Shown here piece by piece: positions 48,418 through 57,542 of a stretch of 64,000 nt of DNA; position 1 is the first letter of the stretch; each line of letters starts with the position of its first letter. Position numbers and translations under genes: made by a program. The DNA is from Streptococcus oralis subsp. tigurinus AZ_3a (lineage in GTDB: Bacteria > Bacillota > Bacilli > Lactobacillales > Streptococcaceae), in assembly GCA_000344275.1 (NCBI GenBank), contig AORU01000004.1, forward strand, positions 1 through 64,000, written 5' to 3'. The notes beneath the pieces are model-generated. The model made no database searches and had not been told where the DNA came from. It was given only the letters and a program-made list of their open reading frames with translations.

Positions 48418-49584
48418 ATGAAAAAACAATCACTCTTTTTTGTTCTAGGAATTGTCTTAATCGGGACTGTTTTACGATCTCCCTTCACTGCTCTTCCAAC
48501 TATTTTAGGAGATATCGCTCAGGGATTAGGAGTGGAGGTTAGCTCTCTTGGAATTTTAACCAGTCTCCCTCTCTTGATGTTTGCTCTTTTCTCTGCTTTT
48601 GCAAGCCGCTTGGCACAAAAGATCGGGTTAGAACATCTCTTTACTTACTGTCTTCTCCTCTTAACTGTTGGCTCTGCCATTCGTATCTTCAATCTTCCCC
48701 TTCTCTATCTAGGAACTCTGATCATCGGAGCAAGTATCGCCATTTTCAATGTACTCCTCCCAAGTATAATCCAGGCAAATCAGCCTCAAAAGATCAGTCT
48801 CCTAACAACGCTCTATGTCACCGCCATGGGGGTTTCAACTGCCATCGCTTCTTATCTTTCGGTCCCTATCGCCCAAGCTAGTTCTTGGAAGGGCCTCATC
48901 CTCGTTCTTAGTTTTCTCTGTCTGGTCACTCTGCTAGTCTGGTTGCCAAATCATCATCACAACCACTACCTAGAAGGCCAAAAAGAAAAGCAAGTCAAAG
49001 AAAACATTCTAAAAAGTAAAGATGTCTGGGCCATCATTATCTTTGGTGGTCTTCAGTCCTTGCTCTTTTATACGAGCATGACCTGGCTGCCAACGATTGC
49101 TATTAGTGCTGGTCTTTCTAATAAAGATGCGGCCCTCCTCGCTTCTATCTTCTCGCTGATCAGCATTCCTTTTTCAATGACTGTTCCAAGTCTGACGACT
49201 CATCTGTCAGACGGCCACCGTCGAATCATGCTAACAATTATCTCTATCGCTGGGATGACAGGAATTGCCATGCTCTTGTATCCAAGTAGCAGTTTCCTCT
49301 ACTGGTTAGTCGTCCACCTCTTGATTGGAACGGCCTGCAGCGCCCTCTTCCCCTACCTCATGGTTTGCTTCTCTCTTAAAACCAGTTCGCCTGAAAAGAC
49401 GGCTCAGCTATCAGGACTAGCGCAAACAGGGGGCTACATCTTAGCAGCTTTTGGTCCTACCTTGTTTGGTTACAGTTTTGAACTTTTCCAATCTTGGATC
49501 CCAGCTGTCCTTGCCCTTCTAGTCATCGATATCATCATGACCGTCTCACTCTTTATGGTGGATCGGGCTGATAAAATCCTCTAA
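48418..49584 (+). CDS. MFS transporter, CynX/NimT family
   Basis: 388 residues and twelve helices; the N-terminal LRSPFTALPTILGDI pattern is typical of the CynX/NimT (cyanate or 2-nitroimidazole) subgroup of the major facilitator superfamily. No adjacent enzyme hints at the substrate. It is monocistronic, with a consensus promoter and its own terminator. Confidence 0.85.
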   Translation: MKKQSLFFVLGIVLIGTVLRSPFTALPTILGDIAQGLGVEVSSLGILTSLPLLMFALFSAFASRLAQKIGLEHLFTYCLLLLTVGSAIRIFNLPLLYLGTLIIGASIAIFNVLLPSIIQANQPQKISLLTTLYVTAMGVSTAIASYLSVPIAQASSWKGLILVLSFLCLVTLLVWLPNHHHNHYLEGQKEKQVKENILKSKDVWAIIIFGGLQSLLFYTSMTWLPTIAISAGLSNKDAALLASIFSLISIPFSMTVPSLTTHLSDGHRRIMLTIISIAGMTGIAMLLYPSSSFLYWLVVHLLIGTACSALFPYLMVCFSLKTSSPEKTAQLSGLAQTGGYILAAFGPTLFGYSFELFQSWIPAVLALLVIDIIMTVSLFMVDRADKIL

Positions 49585-49611
49585 ACTTCTAGTTTATACT
49601 AGGAGTTTTTT
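49585..49611 (+). terminator. CynX-like gene terminator
   Basis: AACTTCTAGT/ACTAGGAGTT stem followed by six T. Confidence 0.8.
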
Positions 49612-49704
49612 ATATGTAAAATTTTTACACATATTTCTTGACAGGGCTTTCAACTTGAGATACAATATATTTGAAAAGAGTATATATAAAATTTTTATAT
49701 AATA
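49612..49704 (+). promoter_or_regulatory. padR operon promoter flanked by two palindromes
   Basis: TTGACA (49638-49643), 17-bp spacer, TACAAT (49661-49666). Upstream ATATGTAAAATTTTTACACA (49612-49631, extending to 49634) and downstream ATATATAAAATTTTTATATA (about 49682-49701) are related A/T palindromes, resembling PadR operators (ATGT-N8-ACAT type). Autoregulation is inferred. Confidence 0.6.
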
Positions 49705-49719
49705 TAAAGGAGGTTTCCC

Positions 49720-50046
49720 ATGTACTTCCCAACATCCTCTGCCTTGATCGAGTTTCTCATCTTGGCTGTACTGGAGCAGGGGGATTCTTATGGTTATGAG
49801 ATTAGTCAAACCATTAAACTCATCGCCAATATCAAAGAATCTACGCTCTATCCCATTCTCAAAAAATTGGAAGCTAGTGGCTTTCTGACCACCTACTCTA
49901 GAGAGTTTCAGGGGCGTATGCGCAAATACTACTCCTTGACCAATCGGGGCGTAGAGCAGCTCGTTACTCTAAAGGAAGAGTGGACGCTCTATACCGACAC
50001 CGTCAACGGCATCATAGAAGGGAGTATCCGCCATGACAAGAACTGA
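49720..50046 (+). CDS. PadR family transcriptional regulator
   Basis: 108 residues, a compact PadR winged helix with the LILAVLEQGDSYGYEI start, KESTLYPILKKLEASGFL recognition region and a C-terminal dimerisation helix. PadR repressors often control adjacent membrane genes in response to envelope-active compounds. Its 3' end overlaps the DUF1700 gene by 14 bases. AAAGGAGG precedes the ATG. Confidence 0.92.
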   Translation: MYFPTSSALIEFLILAVLEQGDSYGYEISQTIKLIANIKESTLYPILKKLEASGFLTTYSREFQGRMRKYYSLTNRGVEQLVTLKEEWTLYTDTVNGIIEGSIRHDKN

Positions 50047-50626
50047 CTATCTGACTCAGTTAGAAACCTATCTCCATAAACTGCCTGAAGCTGACCGCAT
50101 CGAAGCTATGGACTACTTTAAGGAACTATTTGACGATGCAGGTTCAGAGGGCGAAGAGGAACTCATTGCCAGTCTAGGAACACCAAAAGAAGCAGCTCAT
50201 GATGTCCTCTCTGATCTTCTCGATAAAAAAGTCAATGAAGCCCCTGCTCAAAAGAATGACCGCCAACTGCTACACATTGCCCTCCTGGCCCTGCTAGTAG
50301 CTCCTATCGGAATTCCGGTCGGGATCGGCATCCTCATGGCCATCATCGGTATTTTTATCGCGGCTGTCTTCGTCATTCTAGCTTTTTTCACCGTTTCTGT
50401 GACGGGTATCCTGCTGGGCGGAGTCTTTATCGTAGAGAGCTTTAGCGTCCTAGTCGAAGCCAAATCTGCCTTTATCTTGATTTTTGGGGCCGGTTTGCTT
50501 TCTATCGGTGCTTCTTCTCTTGTTCTACTGGGTATCTCCTATGTAGCCCGTTTCTTTGGCCTCCTGGTCGTCCGCTTGGCACAATGGATTCTTAAAAAAG
50601 GAAAGAGAGGTGACAGACATGCGTAA
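50033..50626 (+). CDS. DUF1700 (HAAS) family membrane protein
   Basis: 197 residues. The N-terminal HAAS-type helical segment (YLTQLETYLHKLPEADRIEA, then the GSEGEEELIASLGTPKEAA motif) is followed by three to four membrane helices from about residue 78. DUF1700 proteins lie with PadR and DUF4097 genes in many Firmicutes and are linked to envelope stress regulation. It overlaps both neighbours. Confidence 0.88.
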   Translation: MTRTDYLTQLETYLHKLPEADRIEAMDYFKELFDDAGSEGEEELIASLGTPKEAAHDVLSDLLDKKVNEAPAQKNDRQLLHIALLALLVAPIGIPVGIGILMAIIGIFIAAVFVILAFFTVSVTGILLGGVFIVESFSVLVEAKSAFILIFGAGLLSIGASSLVLLGISYVARFFGLLVVRLAQWILKKGKRGDRHA

Positions 50627-51548
50627 ATTGACAAAAGGATTTCTCATCTTTGGTGTGGTTTCTACAATCCTTGGTTTTATCATGATCATTGTAGGGGCCC
50701 AGTCCAATGGTATTCAAAGTTTACTTGCCATGTCAAAAGACCCCGTCTATGACAATCGTATCGAAGAAGTGACCTTTGGAAATGAAGTGGAAAAACTTGA
50801 TTTAGCCCTTGAGGAACATAGCCTAACCATCACAGAGTCTGTAGATGACAAGATCCACATCACCTATCATCCTTCCGTGTCTGGTCGTCACGATCTGACT
50901 ACTGGTATGAGTGACAAAACACTGAGCGTCACTGACAAACAAGCCTCCCAACATCGCTTTCTAGGTTCAGGAATCGAAGGCCTACTTCGTATTGCCAGCA
51001 GTTATTCTCACCGTTTTGACGAAGTCATTCTCTCTCTCCCTAAAGGAAGAACTCTGAAAGCTATCAATGTCTCAGCCAATCGTGGACAGACCACTATCAT
51101 AAATGCTAGCCTTGAAAATGCAGCCCTCAATACAAACGGCTATCTCCTCCGAATTGAAGGAAGTCGTATCAAAAACAGCAAATTCACAACGCCCAATATC
51201 ATCAATATCTTTAAAACAGAACTGACAGATAGCCAAGTCAAGACAGAAGGGGAACACATCTATGCTGAAAATATCCAGGTTCATGGTAAGGTTGAGCTAG
51301 ACTCTCATAACGACTTAAGACTCTTTCTTTCTAAGGCAGAATTCGATCGTATCAATTTAAACATTTCTTCCCAGCATGGTGGTATTTATCATAATGCACA
51401 AAGAGAACACCCTCGACAAAGAGAGAATGAACTTACCAACCCCTACAAGACAGACAAAGCAGATGTCAAGGACCTGCTCATTATAAAAGCCAATCAGGAT
51501 ATCTACCTACCTAAGGAAGAATACTCTGCTCCACCTAGAAATCATTGA
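50619..51548 (+). CDS. DUF4097 family membrane-anchored protein
   Basis: 309 residues from the ATG at 50619 (GAGAGG upstream; the longer frame is excluded because it lies inside DUF1700). One N-terminal helix (about 8-28), then an extracytoplasmic beta-helix-like repeat region (DUF4097/adhesin-like, for example GRTLKAINVSANRGQTTIIN). It overlaps the DUF1700 gene by 8 bases, so padR, DUF1700 and DUF4097 genes are translationally coupled. Confidence 0.85.
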   Translation: MRKLTKGFLIFGVVSTILGFIMIIVGAQSNGIQSLLAMSKDPVYDNRIEEVTFGNEVEKLDLALEEHSLTITESVDDKIHITYHPSVSGRHDLTTGMSDKTLSVTDKQASQHRFLGSGIEGLLRIASSYSHRFDEVILSLPKGRTLKAINVSANRGQTTIINASLENAALNTNGYLLRIEGSRIKNSKFTTPNIINIFKTELTDSQVKTEGEHIYAENIQVHGKVELDSHNDLRLFLSKAEFDRINLNISSQHGGIYHNAQREHPRQRENELTNPYKTDKADVKDLLIIKANQDIYLPKEEYSAPPRNH

Positions 51549-51610
51549 CAAAAACGCTTTCATCTGCTAGTCTAAAGATAGAAAACGACCATTAAAAAGG
51601 AGGTTCCACC

Positions 51611-52573
51611 ATGACACAAGAATGGTTTGAAAGCGCCGATCTTAAGAAGAAATCAGCTCAGACGAAATCGGAAATCCAGTCCGACCAACCAGAGACTTCG
51701 AAAACTGTGGAGACTGAACCACAAGCAAGCCAAGAAACTCCTATCTCACCTAAAGAGTCGGAAAGGCATGAGGAGGAAGCTCCCGAAATGACTGAGGAAA
51801 CCCAAACCGAGGAAGAGGGAGAAGGGAAAGCTGAAGAGGAACACAAGCAAGAAAAACCTGCAAAAGAGAAAATTATCCTCAGCAAAGCTTTAGAAAGCCC
51901 CTATATCCCAGATATTGACCCTCGTAAAACTGCCCGATTAAAAGAAGAAATCGCACTATTTTGGACTTGGCTGCTGGATGCTATCCAAGAACCAACTGCC
52001 TGCAAGACTACGGACCAAAAGCATCGTTACAGTGTCTTTGGCCTGCTCACCCTGCTGTCCTCGTTCAACCTTTTCTTTAGTATCTATCATATCAAGCGCC
52101 TCTACTATGGCTATATGATTTCTATTGCTAATAGTTCTCCCAACCGGCTCCCACCTTTGGATCTCTTTGCTGGACTTTCTATCCTGGTCGCTAGCGCTCT
52201 ATTTTACTTTTCCATCATTCTGGGAGGCTTTACTGTCCGACGTGTGCTGGATCAGGAGAGCGACTTCACATTCCAAGAAGCTTGCGATCGTTACAGCCGA
52301 CTCTTTGCTATCCCTCTTGTCCTAACAGCTCTAGCAAGTTTCTTTGCACTCTTTGGTGGCTTACGATTTGCTGGCATCCTCACTCTTCTAAGCATGACCA
52401 TCTTTGCCCTTGCAAATCTCTTTGTGATTAGCAAGCCAAGTAAGACCTGTAGCCTGGACCCATTTTATCGATTCTTACTAGCTGTCTTACTTGATGGTGC
52501 TATTCTCTTACCCTTCTTCATTGCAGAGCTCGCGCTGACAGTTGACTACCTTCGCATCCTGACATTCTTCTAA
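51611..52573 (+). CDS. Membrane protein with acidic disordered N-terminus
   Basis: 320 residues. The first ~95 are Glu/Ser/Thr/Lys-rich and probably disordered, with an acidic run around residues 48-80. About five membrane helices follow from residue 140, near LLTLLSSFNLFFSIYHI. AAGGAGG is upstream and the gene is 62 bases after the DUF4097 gene, so it probably belongs to the PadR-controlled envelope cassette. No named family is certain. Confidence 0.75.
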   Translation: MTQEWFESADLKKKSAQTKSEIQSDQPETSKTVETEPQASQETPISPKESERHEEEAPEMTEETQTEEEGEGKAEEEHKQEKPAKEKIILSKALESPYIPDIDPRKTARLKEEIALFWTWLLDAIQEPTACKTTDQKHRYSVFGLLTLLSSFNLFFSIYHIKRLYYGYMISIANSSPNRLPPLDLFAGLSILVASALFYFSIILGGFTVRRVLDQESDFTFQEACDRYSRLFAIPLVLTALASFFALFGGLRFAGILTLLSMTIFALANLFVISKPSKTCSLDPFYRFLLAVLLDGAILLPFFIAELALTVDYLRILTFF

Positions 52574-52577
52574 CCAA

Positions 52578-52610
52578 AATCCCTGCCATTTGTTAATGAC
52601 AGGGATTTTT
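52578..52610 (+). terminator. Terminator of the PadR cassette
   Basis: AATCCCTG/CAGGGATT stem with a T run after the stop at 52573. Confidence 0.8.
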
Positions 52611-52635
52611 ATGCTTACTCTTTTTTAAACAAGGC

Positions 52636-53496
52636 CTATTCGATGCTTGCCAATTCTTCAAAATCTTTTCCCAAAATGGCTTGTACTTCTAGTTGATTGG
52701 CATCTAGTTGATGGTAAAATGCTGTTGGTAGCGACTCTAGGAATCTTGTATAATCCAAGCGAGCGATGGCTTCATAGTCTTTGGCTTTGGACCCATCACC
52801 AGAAATCTTCACTAGGTCAATCTCCCAAACAAGCTCCTTGCCTGCCAGCTGCTCGGTATAAGGAGCTGGTACAAAGGGTTCCTTTGGCAAAATCGTCTTG
52901 ACTCCCTGGGCTAAGTGATAGATACCCTACACCTTACCTTGGGCGTCTGGGTAAAATTTCACACTGGCAAGGTAGGCATCAGAGCCTTGAACCTTCTTGA
53001 CCAGCTCTTCAAAACGTGCCAATCCATCCTCAGCCAAAAAGCTCTCGAGGTATTCCTTGTTGAGATAGATAGGGGACAAGAGCCCTTGGCAGTATACTAG
53101 ACGAGCCGCTTTGTCAGCTAGATAATTCTGAACTATTTGTCGGAAATAAGCTTCAAATTCAAACCCTTCTAGCCCTTCTACCACTTGCCCCAACTTGCTC
53201 GATAGGGCTTGGAGGAGAGCTTCTACAACCTCCCAGTCCGCTCTAGTAAGGAAGTCTGGAATCACCACTTGATAGCCTTTTCGGCTATCCGCATAGTTCA
53301 CCTTGAAGAGAAATTGCGACTGACCAACAATCCCACACTCGATATACTCGAGACGATTGAGTGGCTGACGGAGATAGACCGCATCATAACTGTGTGACTC
53401 CAAGCCCTCCACCAAGGCCAGGATGGACTTGGCAGTCAAAATTTCCTGTTCTCCTAAAATGCTCTGTTTGTTTGGAATAAAAAATGTTTTTGCCAT
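52636..53496 (-). pseudogene. DUF4299 family protein interrupted by an in-frame amber codon
   Basis: From the ATG at 53496 (AAGGAGG upstream) the frame encodes about 189 residues starting MAKTFFIPNKQSILGEQEI, then meets TAG at 52929-52927. The same frame continues without shift for 96 codons ([20 protein letters not shown]...) to the natural end at 52636. Total length about 286 residues suits a full DUF4299 protein. A single base change explains the break. It may be a young pseudogene, a readthrough site or an assembly error. Function of DUF4299 is unknown. Confidence 0.8.
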
Positions 53497-53590
53497 AACC
53501 GGCCTCCTTTGAAATCGTTTACAAAAAGTATACCCTATTTTCCTGAAAGATACAGAAACAAACTTTAGTTTTTTAGATATAAAGCATAGA

Positions 53591-53614
53591 AAAACAGCCC
53601 CTAAGGACTGTTTG
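53591..53614 (-). terminator. trhO terminator
   Basis: AACAGTCC/GGGGCTGTT stem with a minus-strand T run. Confidence 0.8.
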
Positions 53615-53617
53615 ATG

Positions 53618-54604
53618 TTATACAGTAGCGACTTGATCCAAGCTTTCACCGATAGCTGCTAGGCGCTCGATTACTTCTGCTTGTGTCAATTCATTTTCTG
53701 AAACATAGCGGTTGCGTGGGTGAACACGGCACTCGTGTGAGCATCCACGAAGGTACTTGTCTTCATTTTCTTCTGATGTCAAGATACGACGGTTACAGAA
53801 GGGATTTCCACAGTTGACATAGCGTTCACAAGGTGTTCCATCAAACCAGTCTTTCCCTACGATGGTTGGGTTGACATGGTTGACATCGACTGCGATACGC
53901 TCGTCAAAGACGTACATTTTCCCATCCCAAAGCTCGCCTTGGACTTCTGGGTCTTTACCGTAAGTTGCGATTCCTCCGTGCAATTGACCAACATCTTTGT
54001 AGCCTTCACGGACCATCCAGCCTGAGAATTTCTCACAGCGAACCCCACCTGTACAGTAAACCACGACACGCTTGTCCATGAATTTTTCCTTGTTGTCACG
54101 GACCCATTGTGGCAACTCACGGAAGTTGCGGATGTCTGGGCGGATAGCCCCACGGAAGTGTCCTAGGTCGTACTCATAATCGTTACGTGTGTCAAGGACC
54201 ACTGTATCTTCGTCAAGAAGGGCTTCTTTGAACTCTTTTGGAGACAAGTAAGCACCTGTTGTTTCAAGTGGGTTGATATCATTGTCGAAGTCATTGTCTT
54301 CCAAACCAAGGTGAACAATTTCTTTCTTGTAGCGAACAAACATCTTCTTGAAAGCTTGTTCACTTTCTTCGTCAATCTTGAACCAGAGGTCTTCCATGCC
54401 TGGGAGGCTGTGAACGTAGTCCATGTATTTTTGAGTTGTTTCGTAGTCACCTGAAACAGTCCCGTTAATTCCCTCGTCAGCGACTAGGATACGGCCTTTG
54501 AGACCGATTGATTTACAGAAAGCCAAGTGGTCTGCAGCAAATTGCTCTGCGTTTTCAATTGGAGTATAAAGGTAGTAAAGTAAGACACGAATATCTTTTG
54601 CCAT
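53618..54604 (-). CDS. trhO: tRNA uridine(34) hydroxylase TrhO (rhodanese family)
   Basis: 328 residues from the ATG at 54604, the usual TrhO/YceA length. An N-terminal ferredoxin-like domain precedes a rhodanese domain with the active-site loop [12 protein letters not shown] (Cys near 180). The C-terminal Cys-rich stretch contains [16 protein letters not shown]. TrhO introduces the 5-hydroxyl group on tRNA U34, another wobble modifier beside MnmA and MnmG in this window. Confidence 0.92.
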   Translation of the reverse strand: MAKDIRVLLYYLYTPIENAEQFAADHLAFCKSIGLKGRILVADEGINGTVSGDYETTQKYMDYVHSLPGMEDLWFKIDEESEQAFKKMFVRYKKEIVHLGLEDNDFDNDINPLETTGAYLSPKEFKEALLDEDTVVLDTRNDYEYDLGHFRGAIRPDIRNFRELPQWVRDNKEKFMDKRVVVYCTGGVRCEKFSGWMVREGYKDVGQLHGGIATYGKDPEVQGELWDGKMYVFDERIAVDVNHVNPTIVGKDWFDGTPCERYVNCGNPFCNRRILTSEENEDKYLRGCSHECRVHPRNRYVSENELTQAEVIERLAAIGESLDQVATV

Positions 54605-54735
54605 AAGATTTGTTCTCTTTTCTATTCTTAAATTTTCAGAATTTTTCATTCAACTATACTAGTATACCCACTTGGGAAAACGAATGCAATTTATTTGACC
54701 GGAAATTGTAGAAAGGAATTTATCCCTGCACTTCA

Positions 54736-55032
54736 TCAGTAACCATAGCGAATCGCAGATAATTCTCTCAATTTTTTGATATGCCTAGCTTGACTTTCTG
54801 ACAAACTTAGCTTGTTATCAATCAACACACGTGAGATGTCAACATTCATTTGGCTCAGAATAAATGGAGTAGAGGTTCCATCATCCTCTAATCGTTTTTT
54901 ATAAATCACTAACTGATTTTTCAAGGGAGTAAGTTGAGGCGCATCCTTTATATCTTCCAATAGATAATCAATGATGGTCATGGCTTCACAACGTCTTTCA
55001 CTTCCTCCAGTAAACCATTTTAATGGTGTCAT
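54736..55032 (-). CDS. Bacteriocin immunity protein, enterocin A immunity-like
   Basis: 98 residues from the ATG at 55032 (AGGAGG nine bases upstream; an ATG two codons earlier is only three bases from it). The predicted all-helical protein with LLEDIKDAPQLTPLKNQLVI and the basic C-terminus resembles the EntA_Immun family of pediocin-like bacteriocin immunity proteins. No bacteriocin precursor is adjacent. It is 68 bases downstream of a CPBP gene on the same strand. Confidence 0.65.
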   Translation of the reverse strand: MTPLKWFTGGSERRCEAMTIIDYLLEDIKDAPQLTPLKNQLVIYKKRLEDDGTSTPFILSQMNVDISRVLIDNKLSLSESQARHIKKLRELSAIRYGY

Positions 55033-55100
55033 ACTCATTTCCCTCCTGAAATTCGCTTATAAATTGAAACACTATAATCCCTAACTCTCGTGCCAGTATT

Positions 55101-55790
55101 TTACCCAAACACCCTGTGTAAAAAAGTCAGCAAAAATGGCAAGGTCGCTACAATATTATTGATCACATGCACCGCATAGGATGGATAAATGCTCTTGGTA
55201 TAGCGGGTCAAACCAGCAAAGATGATTCCAGATGTTGTAAAAACAAAAATATCTAACAGACTAGGCAGACTTGAAAAATGAGGAAGAGCGAACAAAATGG
55301 AAGGAAGAAGCAAATCAAGGCCAAATCGCGAATGTTTAAAGAAAGCATGTTGCAACAAACCCCTATAGATCAATTCTTCCATCAGTGGAACCAGAAAGAA
55401 CAGGGCTATATAGATACTTAGCTCTGCAAAGTTAGTCCCACTATAACCAATCAATACAGCCCAACCTTCAGCAGTTGACTGGACATGTTTAGCTGTCTGA
55501 ACGTTAAAAGAGATCTGGAGCACTACCACTAATACTGTCAAAATCGAATACCAAAGCCATTTTTCTCTTGGAATGCGAAAGAGATAACCATGGCCTGTCT
55601 TAACCAGAATCCAAATCATGACTCCGATAAATAGCAAACTCAAGATATTTTGAATCCAGAAGAAATTGCCAATCTGGGAAGAAAATTGCCAATAGTTTTG
55701 GACAATAAGCGTCAGCTGAGAAAGACCAAATACAAAAAATAGGTAAGAGAAGACAGCACTCATTTTGAAAAGAAGGCGATATTTTTTCAT
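55101..55790 (-). CDS. CPBP family intramembrane metalloprotease
   Basis: 229 residues and seven to eight helices with CPBP signatures EELIYRGLLQ (about 138-147), FALPHFSSL and HVINN. In streptococci such genes often accompany bacteriocin immunity genes, as here with the EntA-like gene downstream. The ribosome binding site is weak (AGGGG). Confidence 0.85.
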   Translation of the reverse strand: MKKYRLLFKMSAVFSYLFFVFGLSQLTLIVQNYWQFSSQIGNFFWIQNILSLLFIGVMIWILVKTGHGYLFRIPREKWLWYSILTVLVVVLQISFNVQTAKHVQSTAEGWAVLIGYSGTNFAELSIYIALFFLVPLMEELIYRGLLQHAFFKHSRFGLDLLLPSILFALPHFSSLPSLLDIFVFTTSGIIFAGLTRYTKSIYPSYAVHVINNIVATLPFLLTFLHRVFG

Positions 55791-55868
55791 AATAAATCCC
55801 CTATAGATGTATGTGTATCACATCGCATAAACCCTCAGAACCACTGTTTTCATTTTTACATCCTAAAA

Positions 55869-55906
55869 ATCACTACCTCCCCTAGAGAACTAGGGAAGGC
55901 AGTGAT
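55869..55906 (-). terminator. ngt operon terminator
   Basis: A long stem of about 17 bp with small mismatches and a T run on the minus strand, 45 bases after the ngtS stop codon. Confidence 0.8.
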
Positions 55907-55950
55907 CACATTTTTAGGAATTAGGAATGAATACACGAAATCAATCGTTC

Positions 55951-57435
55951 TTATGATTTTTTGTTTTTCAAGAATTCGTCGTATTGTTTTTGCATTTCGT
56001 TCAATACTTTTTCATAGGCACCTTCAGATTTCAATTTTTCCATCAATTCTGGAATAGCTTTATCTGGATCTACAGTACCAGTGTTGATAGCTGTATCGAA
56101 TTGTTGCATTGTGTTAGAGATTGCTGAAATTTCAGATTTCACACTGTCAGTGTTAAAGATAAATCCAAGTGCTGGAGATTCTTTAGCTTCTGCCAATTGT
56201 TTCTTAGAATCTGCAATTTGTTGGTCTGTAACGTTTTCGTTAATGTAAAGGATCCAGTTGTTACCAGTGTTCCAACCTGACATGTGAGTGTTTCCTTTAT
56301 ATCCATCAAGGACGCGTACACGGTTTTCTTTACCTTCAATTTTTTCCCAGTTCTTGCCTTCTGGGCCGTAAACAAGACCGTTCAAGAGTTCTGGGTTCGT
56401 GTTCAAGAGGTTCAACACTTCCATTGATTTTTCTTTGTTCTTAGAGTTGTTTGAGATAACAAAGTTGGCAACTTGTGTTGTTTGGTTTTTCTTGATAAAG
56501 TTAGTGATTGGTTTGATTTGGATATCTTTGTTCGCAACACGTGAGAGCAAGCTGTTACCGTAGTCAGCTGGTCCTACTGTTTCTTCACGAACAAACCAAG
56601 TATCTTGTTGAAGGTCAAATGAAGTGTCGCTTGTTGCTACGTCTTTTGGAATGTATCCAGCTTCATAGAATTTGTGAAGAGTCTTCAAGTGTTCTTTGAA
56701 ACGAGGCACTTCGTAACGGTTTACGATCTTAGTAGTGTCTCCTTCAAGGTCGATAACAAATGGAAGTCCGTTTGGTACTGGGTAGTCAAAGTTGTCAGAT
56801 GGGATAAAGTTCTTCGTAACCGCAAATGGTACTACATCTGGAGCTTTTTCTTTGATTTGTTTCAAGACTGGTTCAAGTGTTTCGTATGAAGTGACACCTG
56901 AAATGTCAATACCATATTTTTCAAGAAGAGTTCCGTTGAAGGCAAAGTTTTGAGATGATGCAACGTTAGCTGCAACTGGTACTGCATAGATCTTACCGTT
57001 TACAGTGTTCCCTTTGATGTAAGCTGGGTCAAGTGCTTTGTAAAGCTCTGCTCCTTCTTTTTTATACAATTCAGTCAAGTCAGCATAAGCACCTTTTTGA
57101 GCATTTACGACATAGTTAGACGCAAATGCGATATCATAGTTTTCACCAGATGATGTGATAACAGACATTTTCTTATCATAGTCACCCCATCCAAGGTATT
57201 GGATATCCAATTTAGCACCGACTTTTTCTTCGATGATTTTGTTTGCATTTTCTAGCAATTCATCCAAGTTATCTGGTTTGTCACCGATTTGGTACATTTT
57301 GATTACAGGTTTTTCACCTGAAGTAGTATCTGCAGCTTTTTTGTTGTTACCTGTAAGGTTTCCACAAGCAGCAAGACCAGCAGCCAAAGCGACTACGCTA
57401 GCAGATGCAAAAGCATATTTTTTCCAGTTTTTCAT
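55951..57435 (-). CDS. ngtS: Carbohydrate ABC transporter substrate-binding lipoprotein (NgtS-like)
   Basis: 494 residues from the ATG at 57435 (AAAAGGAG upstream). Lipobox LAAC near residue 24; family-1 solute-binding fold (IQYLGWGDYDKKMSVITSSG). Gene order permease-permease-receptor, size and neighbours match the pneumococcal N-glycan transporter NgtS-P1-P2. The 107-base gap upstream contains a GAGAAAC/GTTTCTC hairpin (57518-57534), probably for RNA processing or to raise receptor levels. Specificity is inferred. Confidence 0.82.
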   Translation of the reverse strand: MKNWKKYAFASASVVALAAGLAACGNLTGNNKKAADTTSGEKPVIKMYQIGDKPDNLDELLENANKIIEEKVGAKLDIQYLGWGDYDKKMSVITSSGENYDIAFASNYVVNAQKGAYADLTELYKKEGAELYKALDPAYIKGNTVNGKIYAVPVAANVASSQNFAFNGTLLEKYGIDISGVTSYETLEPVLKQIKEKAPDVVPFAVTKNFIPSDNFDYPVPNGLPFVIDLEGDTTKIVNRYEVPRFKEHLKTLHKFYEAGYIPKDVATSDTSFDLQQDTWFVREETVGPADYGNSLLSRVANKDIQIKPITNFIKKNQTTQVANFVISNNSKNKEKSMEVLNLLNTNPELLNGLVYGPEGKNWEKIEGKENRVRVLDGYKGNTHMSGWNTGNNWILYINENVTDQQIADSKKQLAEAKESPALGFIFNTDSVKSEISAISNTMQQFDTAINTGTVDPDKAIPELMEKLKSEGAYEKVLNEMQKQYDEFLKNKKS

Positions 57436-57542
57436 GATAAAAACTCCTTTTTTTGTTTTTAAACTTATAAACGATTTAATGATTTTTACTTCAGTCACTA
57501 AGATGAAGTTGGGAAGAGAGAAACGGTGTTTCTCAGCAAGTG

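Noticed and set aside
52636-52890. Independent 84-codon gene
   Set aside because: It is in the same frame as the upstream DUF4299 gene and continues it after one TAG, so it is the 3' part of that gene.
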